NCBI GenBank assembly: GCA_028822445.1
Contig: JAPKDQ010000005.1
Location: forward strand, 1-64,000
Source: Rhodospirillaceae bacterium
Lineage (GTDB): Bacteria; Pseudomonadota; Alphaproteobacteria; Rhodospirillales; Rhodospirillaceae
Direction of reading: 5' to 3'
Length of the DNA: 64,000 nucleotides
The notes under the pieces are model-generated. The model had not been told where the DNA came from. It made no database searches and saw only the letters and a program-made list of their open reading frames with translations. The translations under genes and the position numbers were made by a program. Shown here in pieces: positions 29,416-39,185 of this stretch (positions within the stretch are counted from its first letter, which is position 1; each line of letters begins with the position of its first letter).

Positions 29416-31722
29416 TTAAACCGAAACTAATCCTGAACCCGAAATCGGCAGAGATCGAATGCGGTGACCGGTGGCGTTATAGATGGCGCTGGTTAAGGCT
29501 GGCGCAACGCAAGGTATGCCGACCTCACCCATACCGCCTGGGTGTCCACCCTGAGGCATGATGTGAGTTTCGATGCTCGCTGGCACATCAGCCATAGTCA
29601 TCATGCGGTAGCTGTCAAAGTTAGACTGCACGACAGCACCGTCTTCCACGTCTATCTGGCTGTAGAGAGCCGCAGACAGAGCATCAATGACGGAGCCTTC
29701 TATTTGCGCTTCTACAATGCTGGGGTTCACGACGGTGTGCGGATCAACCACAGTGACCACACGGTCCACAGTGAGTTCACCATTTGCGGCAACGGTGACT
29801 TCAATAATCTGACCAACAGTAGACTGAAACGCCTCAGCAAACGCGATGCCACGGCCCCGGCGAGAGCCTTCTGCGCTTTCTGCCAACGGCGTGCCCCAAT
29901 CGCCTTTTTCGGCGAGGGCATCAAGCACAGCGACAAAGTCTGGCTTATGAGCCAATAACTCACGACGGAAATCTACCGGATCTTTGCCAGCCGCTTCAGC
30001 GACTTCATCCATAAAGGCTTCTTGATAGAACGCGTTGTGGGACATGGTCACGCTGCGCCAGTAGCCATTGGGCACAGGATTGTCTTGCGCATTCAGGCCA
30101 AGACGCACGGATGGAAAGGCATAGGGTGAATCGTTCATAGGCATAATCATGCTGACGTCGTCTTTCGCCTCAGAATACACGAAGGTGCCGTTGCGGGTAT
30201 TGAAGTCAGCACTCACGGGCTTACCTACGATGACAAAATCAAGAGCCGTCATGTTGCCGTCATTATCCAAGCCCGCCCGGAAGCGAGAGGTTGTCGCTGG
30301 ACGGTAGGTATCTTGCTGAACGTCTTCTTCCCGGCTCCAAGTCAACTTAACCGGCCTGCCAGGGAGGCTCATAGCGATAGATGCAGACTGACGGACAAAG
30401 TCCATGTCCGATCGGCGACCAAAGCCGCCGCCCATGAGTGTCGCGTGGACTTCCACGTTCTCGGCTTTAACACCGGCGATCTTCCCCGCTTGGCTGGCAC
30501 TTTGGCTAATAGACTGGCTGGGCGACCACACCGTAATACGCGCGTCTTCTGGGTTATCGGTTTCGCTCGCTTCGTACAACGCTGTGCAGCCCATGGGCTC
30601 CATACAGACGTGCGCCAAATATGGCGTCTCATAAACCGCTTCCACAGTTTTGGTGGCGCGGTCCCAATCAGCGAGGAAGGTTTCATCTTCTTGCAGAACA
30701 TTAACGTCTGCTGCATCAAAGAGTTGAGCGTAGTTTGGCAACGCCTTGCTCGTGCTGAACGGCATACCTTTCGGTGGCGTCCATGTAACATCCATTTCGT
30801 CCAGGGCCTTCTGGGCGGTCCAGGTATTTTCCGCAACAACAGCGACCGCGTTATCAAGCACGGGGAAGACGCCAACGACGCCTTTGCGGGCCATAGCAGA
30901 GTCCGCATCAAAGGTATCAAGCGTACCCTTAAACATAGGGCTATGCTTGATCGCCGCATGAAGCATGCCGGGCAATTTAACGTCAATACCGTAGATCGCC
31001 GAGCCATCACTTTTCTCAGGGGTATCCAGGCGACCCACCGGATGATTAAGAAGCGTGTATTCGCTTGCGTCCTTAAGCGGGTTGTCACTGGGCGGTGTCA
31101 TTTCGGTAGCGGCTTCGGCCAACTCGCCGTATGTGAGGGAGCGGCCTGATGTGGCGTGAATGACTTTACTCTTCTCAGTAGTGAGTTCGCTTTTCGGTAC
31201 ATCCAACCGAAGGGCGGCGGCTTCAACCAACATGCCGCGGATGGCCGCGCCAACGGTGCGCAGGTAATTGTAATTGCCTAGAATAGAACTGGAGCCACCA
31301 GTGATAATCAAACCAATCAATGGCGTGACTTTATACAGCGCATCACGCGTCATATCCGCAGTTATGCCAGGGGTCATAAACATCAGTGGGATCGCTTCGG
31401 CAATAACATAACTGCCGTAGTCTTTATCAAGCGGCGCCAGTTCGTAGCGTACGTCGGTCCAATCCGCATCGAGATCTTCGGCAACCAGCATCGGAATCGC
31501 TGTTGTAACGCCCTGCCCCAGTTCAGCCTGTGGCACGGCGACGGTGATGGTGCCGCTCGGGCTGATCTTCACATAGGCGTGGAGCACATAGTCTTCTGGA
31601 GACGAGGCGCCAAACTTAGGATGGGAATCCCCGTCCTTAAGACTGTTCAACCCGTAGGCGACAGCAAGGCCGCCCCCTGCTGCTAGTCCAGATACGATGA
31701 GGCCGCGGCGCGATAATTTCAT
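29416..31722 (-). CDS. Xanthine dehydrogenase-family molybdopterin-binding subunit, Tat-exported
   Basis: 768 aa. The N-terminus LSRRGLIVSGLAAGGG is a twin-arginine signal followed by a hydrophobic segment, so the protein is probably exported folded. Its segments match IorB-like large subunits: ITVAVPQAELGQGVTTAIPML, a substrate/cofactor segment ATLMGGGFGRRSDMDF, TYRPATTSRFRAG, and a C-terminal GGHPGGMGEVGIPCVAPALTSA with the invariant catalytic Glu. Such subunits bind the molybdopterin-cytosine cofactor and need a small [2Fe-2S] subunit for electron transfer; none is encoded next to it. Substrate unknown (isoquinoline-like heterocycles or aldehydes in relatives). Confidence 0.92.
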   Translation of the reverse strand: MKLSRRGLIVSGLAAGGGLAVAYGLNSLKDGDSHPKFGASSPEDYVLHAYVKISPSGTITVAVPQAELGQGVTTAIPMLVAEDLDADWTDVRYELAPLDKDYGSYVIAEAIPLMFMTPGITADMTRDALYKVTPLIGLIITGGSSSILGNYNYLRTVGAAIRGMLVEAAALRLDVPKSELTTEKSKVIHATSGRSLTYGELAEAATEMTPPSDNPLKDASEYTLLNHPVGRLDTPEKSDGSAIYGIDVKLPGMLHAAIKHSPMFKGTLDTFDADSAMARKGVVGVFPVLDNAVAVVAENTWTAQKALDEMDVTWTPPKGMPFSTSKALPNYAQLFDAADVNVLQEDETFLADWDRATKTVEAVYETPYLAHVCMEPMGCTALYEASETDNPEDARITVWSPSQSISQSASQAGKIAGVKAENVEVHATLMGGGFGRRSDMDFVRQSASIAMSLPGRPVKLTWSREEDVQQDTYRPATTSRFRAGLDNDGNMTALDFVIVGKPVSADFNTRNGTFVYSEAKDDVSMIMPMNDSPYAFPSVRLGLNAQDNPVPNGYWRSVTMSHNAFYQEAFMDEVAEAAGKDPVDFRRELLAHKPDFVAVLDALAEKGDWGTPLAESAEGSRRGRGIAFAEAFQSTVGQIIEVTVAANGELTVDRVVTVVDPHTVVNPSIVEAQIEGSVIDALSAALYSQIDVEDGAVVQSNFDSYRMMTMADVPASIETHIMPQGGHPGGMGEVGIPCVAPALTSAIYNATGHRIRSLPISGSGLVSV

Positions 31723-32034
31723 TCCTCGGTTCCCGTTTTAAAGAAAGTGTATTGATTATGGTCAATGTTGGTAGTGGGACTAACGAAAACAAGCAATATA
31801 AATCCATGTAGCGGATACAATCGTCTTCAACCGATAAAAAAAGCGCCCAGACATTGCCGGTACGATGACTGGGTTTAACCAGGTGGGTTCCCACTCTGAG
31901 TAAAGGGCTATGATAGAAGCCCTGTACTCACCTAGCGAGAGGCGCCATAGTCGATCTCCAATGACAGCGTGCCTAGCCTTAAAAGTTTATGAACTGAATC
32001 ACGTGCCAAACAAATAATCTGGGAGCACAAGACT
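31723..32034. other. Divergent intergenic region
   Basis: 312 bases between the leftward molybdenum hydroxylase and the rightward dienelactone hydrolase. It probably holds both promoters; a GGGAGC binding site lies before 32035. No gene seen. Confidence 0.55.
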
Positions 32035-32925
32035 ATGGCGAACGATATGACCAACGACGCTTTTGACCTTGATTGCGATGAACACTGCTTCACCTCAGCC
32101 CCACTTTCACGCCGCACCTTTGGCGCAACCTCTGTGGCCGCGGCCAGCCTTGCCGGTGCAGGCGCCGCTTCATCCGCCGGGCTAGAAATCGTTGAAACCG
32201 ACGTTGAGATCGTCACTCCCGATGGCACCTGCGATGCCGTGTTCTACCATCCAACAGAAGGCAAGCATCCAGGCGTTTTAAAATGGACCGACATCATGGG
32301 CCTACGGCCAGCGTTCCGGGATATGGGTAGACGTTTAGCCTCAGAAGGCTACTCGGTTCTAGTACCAAATCCATTCTATCGGGATGGCCGCGCGCCCCTG
32401 CCGGGCCCCGACTTCAACTTTTCCACGGATAGTGCGGTCGCCTATAAGCTGATGGGTAATCTCATCGCTCCGGGAGCAGCAGAGCGCGACGCGCAAGCAT
32501 TCGTGACGTGGCTCGACGCCCAAGGCCAGGTGAATTCAGACTCAAAAATGGGTACATCCGGCTATTGCATGGGCGGACCGCTGACGATGAAAACTGCAGG
32601 CCTGTTACCTGAACGCATAGGGGCAGCAGGATCATTCCATGGCGGCGGACTAGCCACAGGAACAGACAACAGCCCACATCTGCTCATTCCAAAAATGAAA
32701 GTGCACTACCACGTCGGCGTGGCAGATAACGATGATGCCCGTGAGCCGGAAGTCAAAAAAATTCTGAAGGCCGCGTTTGAAGCATCCAATGTGCCCGCAG
32801 TCGTTAAAGTCTACGAAGACGCGGACCACGGTTGGTGTGTACCCACCAGCGCGGTCTATAACGAAATCCAGGCCGAGGCTGCTTGGACAGCTCTATTAGA
32901 TACCTTAAAGGCTGGCCTCGCTTAA
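32035..32925 (+). CDS. Dienelactone hydrolase family protein with Tat-like leader
   Basis: 296 aa. The N-terminus carries SRRTFGATSVAAASLAGAGA (about 23-42), a twin-arginine-like export signal after an acidic lead. The alpha/beta-hydrolase domain has the nucleophile elbow GYCMGG (Cys nucleophile, as in true dienelactone hydrolase) and the C-terminal YEDADHGWCVP with the catalytic His; the acid is probably the Asp in GVADNDD. Hydrolyses lactones or esters; substrate unknown. Followed by a hairpin terminator at 32952. Confidence 0.9.
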   Translation: MANDMTNDAFDLDCDEHCFTSAPLSRRTFGATSVAAASLAGAGAASSAGLEIVETDVEIVTPDGTCDAVFYHPTEGKHPGVLKWTDIMGLRPAFRDMGRRLASEGYSVLVPNPFYRDGRAPLPGPDFNFSTDSAVAYKLMGNLIAPGAAERDAQAFVTWLDAQGQVNSDSKMGTSGYCMGGPLTMKTAGLLPERIGAAGSFHGGGLATGTDNSPHLLIPKMKVHYHVGVADNDDAREPEVKKILKAAFEASNVPAVVKVYEDADHGWCVPTSAVYNEIQAEAAWTALLDTLKAGLA

Positions 32926-32951
32926 CCCTCATACTTCTCACAGACCAGACT

Positions 32952-32984
32952 GGCCTCGCCCAAACCCGGGTGAGGCCATTTTAT
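32952..32984 (+). terminator. Rho-independent terminator after dienelactone hydrolase
   Basis: GGCCTCGCCC at 32952-32961 pairs with GGGTGAGGCC at 32968-32977 around AAACCC, followed by ATTTTATT. It lies 26 bases after the stop at 32925. Confidence 0.7.
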
Positions 32985-33290
32985 TACCCAGTTCTACTAA
33001 ACGATACTAAGGCTTGCCCTGTTAGAGGTCGCACGGTCTAAAACACTGACGTCTTCTCCAGCACAAACCAAACCTTTTGAGATTTCAGACCCGAGCTTCC
33101 CCGTTCCGCAGAGCATCAGGAGCGAGAGGCTGACTTGACCAAAGCAAAATACTCATTATCAGCGTGCCTGATGTATTTTATTATGAACCGCATCCCGACG
33201 CTAAATGTTTGACGGACTTAACGTATGGCTATTGCAAGAAGACCGCCTAAACCGACGGAAACCAAACAGAACGTCTGAGAGGTGCGCTAA
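32985..33290. other. Intergenic region, no gene seen
   Basis: 306 bases between the terminator of the dienelactone hydrolase gene and the terminator of the fasciclin gene (convergent). A 17-codon frame from 33224 (MAIARRPPKPTETKQNV) is too short to claim. No tRNA or repeat noticed. Confidence 0.5.
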
Positions 33291-33319
33291 AAGAAGGCCC
33301 CGCAACGCGAGGCCTTCTT
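33291..33319 (-). terminator. Rho-independent terminator of the fasciclin gene
   Basis: AAGAAGGCC and GGCCTTCTT form a perfect nine-base stem closing a GC-rich loop region (CCGC-AAC-GCG), and on the minus strand it is followed by TTCTTTT. It lies 20 bases beyond the fasciclin stop. Its core is nearly the same as the rpsD terminator at 33977-34009. Confidence 0.8.
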
Positions 33320-33338
33320 AGATTGCAAGCCTATAAAA

Positions 33339-33821
33339 TTACTTAGGCAGAACAACCGTATCGATCACATGGATAACACCGTTATCGGCAACAATATCAG
33401 CGGTCACGACAGTAGCGTTATCGACCATGACGCCGTCCATCGCGTTGACCTTCAGCGATTGCCCTTGAACAGTTTCTGCATCAAGCGTTTTACCGGCAAT
33501 GTCTGAGGACATCACTTTTCCCGCAACAACGTGATAGGTCAGCACGGCAACCAGTTGGTCCTTATTCTCAGGCTTTAACAAATTAGAGACGGTGCCTTCA
33601 GGAAGCCTAGCAAAGGCTGCATCCGTCGGTGCGAAAACCGTGAACGGCCCGGGACTCGACAAGGTGTCGGCAAGACCGGCCGCCTGAACCGCAGCCACAA
33701 GGGTGGTGAAGTTGCCAGCCGCAACAGCAGTCTCAACAATATTGGCCGCTCTTACAGCTCCTGCTGATAGAGCCAACGAAGCAGCGACCGTGATAGATGC
33801 GAGGGTTGTCTTGTAGGTCAT
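33339..33821 (-). CDS. Fasciclin (FAS1) domain secreted protein
   Basis: 160 aa from the ATG at 33821, with GGAG six bases upstream; fifteen upstream in-frame codons are not needed. A Sec signal peptide ([25 protein letters not shown]) is followed by one FAS1 domain with the two conserved H1/H2 boxes: [16 protein letters not shown] and [14 protein letters not shown]. Single-FAS1 secreted proteins bind surfaces or matrices; bacterial roles are poorly defined. Monocistronic, with its own terminator. Confidence 0.95.
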   Translation of the reverse strand: MTYKTTLASITVAASLALSAGAVRAANIVETAVAAGNFTTLVAAVQAAGLADTLSSPGPFTVFAPTDAAFARLPEGTVSNLLKPENKDQLVAVLTYHVVAGKVMSSDIAGKTLDAETVQGQSLKVNAMDGVMVDNATVVTADIVADNGVIHVIDTVVLPK

Positions 33822-33976
33822 TGAATACTCCAGAACAGAGAAAATTGGGGAAGAGGAAACAGCCACATTTTGTGTGAGTTGCTGTTCACAGACTCATTAC
33901 GCCCTACCCTCATGCCCAGATCAGACCAGCCTGTTTATGGCCACGCCCGAGGAAGGGTTTTTAGACATAGTGCATT

Positions 33977-34009
33977 TAAAAAAAAAGGCCCCGCATAGCG
34001 AGGCCTTTT
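33977..34009 (-). terminator. Rho-independent terminator of rpsD
   Basis: On the minus strand AAAAGGCC pairs with GGCCTTTT around TCGC-TAT-GCGG and is followed by a run of nine T. It lies about 73 bases past the rpsD stop. Confidence 0.8.
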
Positions 34010-34081
34010 CAAATTCCTTTGGCAGTGACGGCCGCCAACGGAACACGTTCTTTTTAAAGATAATAAAAGTCGCGGTATCGT

Positions 34082-34696
34082 TTAGCGCGAATAGAATTCA
34101 ACGACAAGGTTGGGTTCCATCTGAACCGGATAAGGCACGTCAGCGAGCTGAGGAATACGGGTCATGCTACCTGCACCCTGATTGTGATCAACCTCGACAT
34201 AATCGGGCACATCACGCTCTCCTGAATCCATCGCGTCGAGTATCAGACCCATGGTCTTCGCCTTGTCGCGCAATTCGACTTTATCGCCGACCTTCACCAT
34301 GTAGGAAGGAATCGTCACTTTGACGCCATTCACCTTGATGTGTCCGTGGGACACGACCTGGCGGGCAGCAAACACAGTCGGAACAAATTTCATGCGGTAA
34401 ATAACGGCATCCAACCGGCATTCCAGAATGCTAATCAGGTTTTCCGAGGTATCACCTGTACGACGCACGGCTTCCTTGTAGTACCGCAGAAACTGTTTCT
34501 CGGATATGTTACCGTAGTAGCCCTTGAGCTTTTGCTTGGCCATCAGCTGAATACCGTAATCGGACGGTTTGCGACGGCGTTGGCCATGCTGGCCCGGGCC
34601 ATAATCACGCTTATTTATAGGGCTTTTTGCACGCCCCCAAAGGTTAACCCCCAAACGGCGGTCGATCTTGTGCTTTGAAGCAATTCGGTTAGTCAT
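34082..34696 (-). CDS. rpsD: 30S ribosomal protein S4
   Basis: 204 aa. Primary 16S rRNA-binding protein. Starts [26 protein letters not shown], has the [12 protein letters not shown] segment and an S4 RNA-binding domain (about 94-155, [32 protein letters not shown]). It lacks the N-terminal zinc knuckle Cys set, i.e. C-minus type, as usual in this class. Encoded alone, away from the main ribosomal protein operons. Confidence 0.98.
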   Translation of the reverse strand: MTNRIASKHKIDRRLGVNLWGRAKSPINKRDYGPGQHGQRRRKPSDYGIQLMAKQKLKGYYGNISEKQFLRYYKEAVRRTGDTSENLISILECRLDAVIYRMKFVPTVFAARQVVSHGHIKVNGVKVTIPSYMVKVGDKVELRDKAKTMGLILDAMDSGERDVPDYVEVDHNQGAGSMTRIPQLADVPYPVQMEPNLVVEFYSR

Positions 34697-35292
34697 TATC
34701 TAAAACCTTGTTTTTTATACGTTTTTGTCCCGGTAGTCTTACCACCCGACCCATCAGGTCGCCAGAAAGCGGGGTGATGCACCACCCACATTCCCGAGAA
34801 TAAGTAGCCGATCTAAGGGAAAAGGTTGAGGAAGTCAATTGTTTGCCTCACCTCAAATCACCGGCTCACCCCTGCGTGGCGACGGCCATGAATCCAAGGT
34901 TTTCCAGCCTTAGCAGGCTTAGGAGGCCTTTGACAAAAGTCATGTCGGGGCTATCGCAGACGACGACGTTCAGCCGTTCTTCACAAATACTGACATATCT
35001 CTTCACCTTTATCATAAGTCTGATTATCCAAATCCCTGCATCCCAAAGTAACAAAGACACACACCAGACAAACCCACCCCACATAAAGAAATCACTCATA
35101 TCACTAATCCTTGACAGCTATACCCAGGAACAGAAGCTATTTCTAAACACGGTGCTAAATTGCAAGTCGATAGGTACCCTCGCCTAAATGCGCCGCGCCC
35201 ATAAGGGCTTGGCACATAACAGCGGCAACAGACGTCCACTTCGACCCGGTCGCCCATCACCCGGACTTCACAAATTCGCCGGCAACGGGTCC
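34697..35292. other. Intergenic region between rpsD and trmJ
   Basis: 596 bases; contains the rpsD promoter/leader on the left. Frames of 77 codons (minus, 34866-35099) and 114 codons (plus, 34843-35187) overlap each other; the former begins with a membrane-like stretch but I recognise no family and see no good binding site. Left unassigned. Confidence 0.45.
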
Positions 35293-36099
35293 TTACCCTT
35301 TTTTCTTCCAGTCACTGCGGGCATGAATCTCGTCACGGCGGCCATAGCGCAGCTCAGTGACGACGCCATGTAGGGTGCGAATTTCTTGCTCTGTCAGCGC
35401 CGCGCGCTGAAGCATGGCGCGGATGTTCAGAACCATACTCGGGCGTTTCTCTTCAACATGGAGAAAGCCACAGGTATCGAGCTCATACTCCAGATGCTGA
35501 AAAAACAGATTGAGTTCGTCTTTGTTTGCCGGCCGCGTGACACCATAAGGCGTGACTTCCGCCTCACTGGCTTGGGAGGCTTGATACCACTCGTAGGATA
35601 CTACAAGCACCGCTTGCGCAAGATTGAGCGAGGAGTAGGCAGGATTTAGCGGCGCCTCGATAATAACATCGGCTAAGCCGATATCATGGTTCTTAAGGCC
35701 AGACTTCTCGCGCCCAAACAGAATCCCAATTTTAGTATCCTCTGCCGCCCGTTTAGCTAATTCACCCCCCGCATGGTGAGGCGTCCAGACAGTCTTAATC
35801 ATATCGCGCGGCCGAGCAGTCGTTGCTGCAACGAATTGACGGTCAGCGAGGGCATCTTCGGTGCTTTCATAGAACCCGGCTGACTTGAGAACCTCAGACG
35901 CACCTGACGAGGCCGCAATGGCCTTTTCTGACAACCAATCCTGCTTTGGCTTAACCAAACGCATATCGGTGAGGCCACAGTTATACATAGCTCGGGCCGC
36001 CGTCCCCATGTTCTCCGCCAATTGCGGTTCAACCAGGATGATCGCCGGGCCGCCGCCCAGCGCTTGAACAGGCTCTTTTGTTGTATCCGTACCCGACAT
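35293..36099 (-). CDS. tRNA/rRNA methyltransferase, TrmJ family
   Basis: 268 aa from the ATG at 36099, five bases after the gltX stop; thirteen upstream in-frame codons would overlap gltX. SPOUT-class SAM-dependent enzyme: AIILVEPQLAENMGTAARAMYNCGL (motif 1), ILFGREKSGLKNHDIGLAD (motif 2), and PAYSSLNLAQAVLVVSYEW (motif 3, knot). TrmJ makes 2'-O-methylation at tRNA position 32. The C-terminal extension (about 170-268) is the family's usual helical tail. Last gene of aroG-nadE-gltX-trmJ. Confidence 0.93.
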   Translation of the reverse strand: MSGTDTTKEPVQALGGGPAIILVEPQLAENMGTAARAMYNCGLTDMRLVKPKQDWLSEKAIAASSGASEVLKSAGFYESTEDALADRQFVAATTARPRDMIKTVWTPHHAGGELAKRAAEDTKIGILFGREKSGLKNHDIGLADVIIEAPLNPAYSSLNLAQAVLVVSYEWYQASQASEAEVTPYGVTRPANKDELNLFFQHLEYELDTCGFLHVEEKRPSMVLNIRAMLQRAALTEQEIRTLHGVVTELRYGRRDEIHARSDWKKKG

Positions 36100-36103
36100 C
36101 GAC

Positions 36104-37462
36104 TTAGGCCGCCTTACCAAGGACGCGTTTAAGCACACGGTCTCGTCCTATTAAGGGCAGAAGGAGTTTGAGTTCTGGCCCGTGCCCTAAGCCGGTCAGT
36201 GCCATCCGTAATGGCAGGAATAAACCCTTCCCTTTGCGACCCGTCGCATCTTTTACCGCACTCGTCCATTGGCCCCAGGTCTCTTCCGTCCAGGGTTCTA
36301 AAGGCAAATGCTTCGCCGCTTCTTCCATAAAGTCCGCGTCATCGGTGGAAGGCGCAAGCGGCCCAAAACACACAGACCACCAATCGGCAGCATCGTTGAA
36401 ATATTTCAAATTTCCGCGTACGGCCTGCCAGAACGCGTCGCCTTTATCGGCCAACGTTGGTTCGTCATCAACCAATGCGGCCAATCGCGGCGCTGCTTCC
36501 TCGTAAGGCATTTGATGCAGAACCTTAGCATTGAGCAACTCAAGATCCTGGGCATCAAACTTCGCCGTTGCCCGGCTGAAGCGACTGATATTGAAGTCGG
36601 CGATGATGGCATCTAAATCTGAATAAACGTCGATGGCTTCTGAACTGCCTAGGCGCGCTAGTAAACTTGAGGCAGACAAAGGTTCAATGTTCTGATCGCG
36701 AAGGTCGGCAAGGCCCAGCGACCCAGCCCGCTTTGAGAGCCCCTCGCCCGCAGCACCGACAAGCAGTGGAACATGACCAAAAGTCACCAGTGATCCCGGT
36801 GAGACCGCTTCCATCATTTCAAGCTGGACTGCGCCGTTGGTGACATGATCTTCGCCACGGATAATGTGTGTCACGCCATAATCGATATCATCAACAACGG
36901 AAGGCAGCAGGTACAAGAAGGTGCCGTCTTCCCGGATAACCACTGGATCACTTACATTTGCGGTATTGTAACGACTTTCATGACGAACCATATCCACCCA
37001 AACCACATCACTCCGGTTCAGCTTAAATCTCCAATGGGGTTTGCGACCTTCTGCTTCATACTTAGCGCGACCTTCATCGGACAGGTCTAAGGCGGCCCGG
37101 TCATAAACGGGTGGCTTGTGTTGAGCCCGCAAACGCTTGCGTTTAAAGTCCAACTCTTCAGCGGATTCATAACACGGGTACAAGCGGCCAGCCTCTTTCA
37201 AGGCATCGGCGGCATTGTTGTATCGATTCATTCGCGTCGACTGACGTTCTTCCCGCTCCCACGTCAGGCCAAGCCAATGCAAATCTGTGCGGATGCCATC
37301 GACATATTCTTCTTTACTGCGCGCAACGTCCGTATCGTCAAAGCGCAAAATAAACTCACCATCATTTGCCTTAGCGAACAGCCAGTTGATGAGGGCCAAG
37401 CGCGCGTTACCAACATGCAAGCGACCGGTCGGACTTGGGGCAAAGCGGACTACAGGGCTCAT
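36104..37462 (-). CDS. gltX: Glutamyl-tRNA synthetase
   Basis: 452 aa, class I synthetase. The HIGH-type motif is SPTGRLHVGNARLALINWLFA (HVGN instead of HIGG/HIGH) and the KMSKS-type motif is GLSKRAGSLGLADL (LSKR). This HVGN form matches one of the two GltX paralogues found in many alphaproteobacteria; in some bacteria a second GltX charges only a subset of glutamate- or glutamine-type tRNAs, but that cannot be read here. Its ATG overlaps the nadE stop (ATGA), so the genes are co-translated. Confidence 0.96.
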   Translation of the reverse strand: MSPVVRFAPSPTGRLHVGNARLALINWLFAKANDGEFILRFDDTDVARSKEEYVDGIRTDLHWLGLTWEREERQSTRMNRYNNAADALKEAGRLYPCYESAEELDFKRKRLRAQHKPPVYDRAALDLSDEGRAKYEAEGRKPHWRFKLNRSDVVWVDMVRHESRYNTANVSDPVVIREDGTFLYLLPSVVDDIDYGVTHIIRGEDHVTNGAVQLEMMEAVSPGSLVTFGHVPLLVGAAGEGLSKRAGSLGLADLRDQNIEPLSASSLLARLGSSEAIDVYSDLDAIIADFNISRFSRATAKFDAQDLELLNAKVLHQMPYEEAAPRLAALVDDEPTLADKGDAFWQAVRGNLKYFNDAADWWSVCFGPLAPSTDDADFMEEAAKHLPLEPWTEETWGQWTSAVKDATGRKGKGLFLPLRMALTGLGHGPELKLLLPLIGRDRVLKRVLGKAA

Positions 37463-39138
37463 GGTTCATTTCTTTTCGGAGCATCGCCGTCAAAGGCATT
37501 GGTGATAGGGTAACGGTGGTCCCGCCCAAAGGCGAGATGGCTAATCTTAACGCCCGGCGAGGCCTGGCGGCGTTTATATTCTGCTATGCGCAATAACCGA
37601 TGGATACGGCGCACGGTCTCTTCCTCGTGACCATTAGCAGCCACCTCAGGCACACTTCGTGCGTTTTCGATGAGGCCTTTTAAGATCGCGTCCAATTCCG
37701 AATAAGGCGGAAGAGAGTCTTCGTCTTTCTGGTCAGGCCGCAACTCGGCCGTGGGCGGCTTGGTGATGATACGCTCCGGCATCACCGCACCCGGCGCACC
37801 CAAAGCACCATCGGGCACATGGGTATTACGCCACTCACTCGCGGCTATGACTGTTGTCTTATAGACGTCTTTAAGAACGTTGTAGCCGCCACACATATCG
37901 CCATAGAGCGTGGCATAGCCAACGCTGACCTCTGACTTGTTGCCAGTGGACAAGACCATATTGCCAAACTTGTTCGACAGGGCCATCAGCGTCAGGCCAC
38001 GAATACGAGACTGAATATTTTCTTCCGTTGTGTCGGGCGTTGTATCTGAAAAATGCGCCTCCAACATGCCACCGAAAGCAGCCATAGCATCACCGATATT
38101 GATGCTGTCGAGGCGCAGGCCAAGGTTCGCCGCCAAGCCAGCCGCATCCTCGAGGCTATCGTCTGAGGTATAGGGCGACGGCATCATGACGCAATGTACC
38201 TTGTCGGCTCCCAACGCATCGGCGGCAACAACTGCGCTGATGGCACTATCGATCCCACCGGACAGGCCAAGCACGACGCCAGGAAAACCATTCTTGCCAA
38301 CATAATCACGCAGGCTGAGCATCATCGCTTGGTAAACGTTTTCTAAGCGTTCTGGAGCTGACGTTACTGTCCCCGCTTCACAGATCCAAGCCCCATCAAA
38401 CTTCAGCCACTGGGTTAAAACCAAATCTGTTTTCCACCATGGAGATTGAACAGCCAGTCCGCGGTCTGCATTTAGAACGAAAGACCCGCCGTCAAAGACG
38501 AGGTCATCTTGGCCGCCGATCTGATTCACGTAGATCAGTGGCAGACCTGTTTCTGAGACACGCGACACCGCGTGACTAAGCCGGACATCGTCTTTATCCA
38601 ATTCGAACGGAGAGCCGTTGAGAACGATGAGCATTTCCGCTCCAGTTTCGGCAACGGTTTCTGCAACGTCCTCGAACCACATATCTTCGCAAACGAGAAC
38701 GCCGACGCGCACGCCGCGAATAACAACAGGACCTGAGGGCGGACCGGACTCAAAGACACGCTTTTCGTCGAACACACCATAGTTGGGTAAATGATGCTTA
38801 AGGCGGATGCCTTTGATCTCTCCGGCATCAAGGACAAGCGCAGCATTGTGACAAAGCCCATCGACCCGCCACGGTGCACCGATAATCAGCGCTGGGCCGC
38901 CATCTGCTGTATCAGCAGCTAAGTCTTCCGCTGCCACCTGGATAGCATCCAAAAAGCCAGAGCGAAGCACAAGATCTTCAGGCGGGTATCCACTGAGGAT
39001 GAGTTCAGAAAAGACGACAATGTCTGCACCCTGCGTAGCAGCATCAGCGCGCGCCTGACGAATGAGATCAGCATTCGCCTCCACAGCACCGACCGTAGGG
39101 TTGGTCTGGGCCAAAGCAATGGTTAGAGAGTCAGGCAT
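37459..39138 (-). CDS. nadE: Glutamine-dependent NAD+ synthetase
   Basis: 559 aa. N-terminal nitrilase-type glutaminase domain (about 1-245; Glu in FSELILSGYPPEDL, Lys in LKHHLPNYGVFDEKR, Cys in VGVLVCEDMW) and C-terminal amidating domain with the PP-loop VLGLSGGIDSA and PSPYTSDDSLEDA. Converts NaAD to NAD+ with ammonia channelled from glutamine. Overlaps gltX by four bases. Confidence 0.98.
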   Translation of the reverse strand: MPDSLTIALAQTNPTVGAVEANADLIRQARADAATQGADIVVFSELILSGYPPEDLVLRSGFLDAIQVAAEDLAADTADGGPALIIGAPWRVDGLCHNAALVLDAGEIKGIRLKHHLPNYGVFDEKRVFESGPPSGPVVIRGVRVGVLVCEDMWFEDVAETVAETGAEMLIVLNGSPFELDKDDVRLSHAVSRVSETGLPLIYVNQIGGQDDLVFDGGSFVLNADRGLAVQSPWWKTDLVLTQWLKFDGAWICEAGTVTSAPERLENVYQAMMLSLRDYVGKNGFPGVVLGLSGGIDSAISAVVAADALGADKVHCVMMPSPYTSDDSLEDAAGLAANLGLRLDSINIGDAMAAFGGMLEAHFSDTTPDTTEENIQSRIRGLTLMALSNKFGNMVLSTGNKSEVSVGYATLYGDMCGGYNVLKDVYKTTVIAASEWRNTHVPDGALGAPGAVMPERIITKPPTAELRPDQKDEDSLPPYSELDAILKGLIENARSVPEVAANGHEEETVRRIHRLLRIAEYKRRQASPGVKISHLAFGRDHRYPITNAFDGDAPKRNEP

Positions 39139-39185
39139 AAGGAACCGCTGTTTCTCCAGTCGTGGCCAGGCCGAGACCTAGCCGC

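Noticed and set aside
30313-31149. 278-codon plus-strand frame inside the molybdenum hydroxylase gene
   Set aside because: Antisense shadow of a well-supported gene; composition is atypical and no motif is seen.
33224-33277. 17-codon frame MAIARRPPKPTETKQNV
   Set aside because: Too short to support as a gene, though the start looks protein-like.
34866-35099. 77-codon minus-strand frame with a hydrophobic start between rpsD and trmJ
   Set aside because: It overlaps an equally long opposite frame, has no clear binding site and matches no family I know. It could be checked by homology search.
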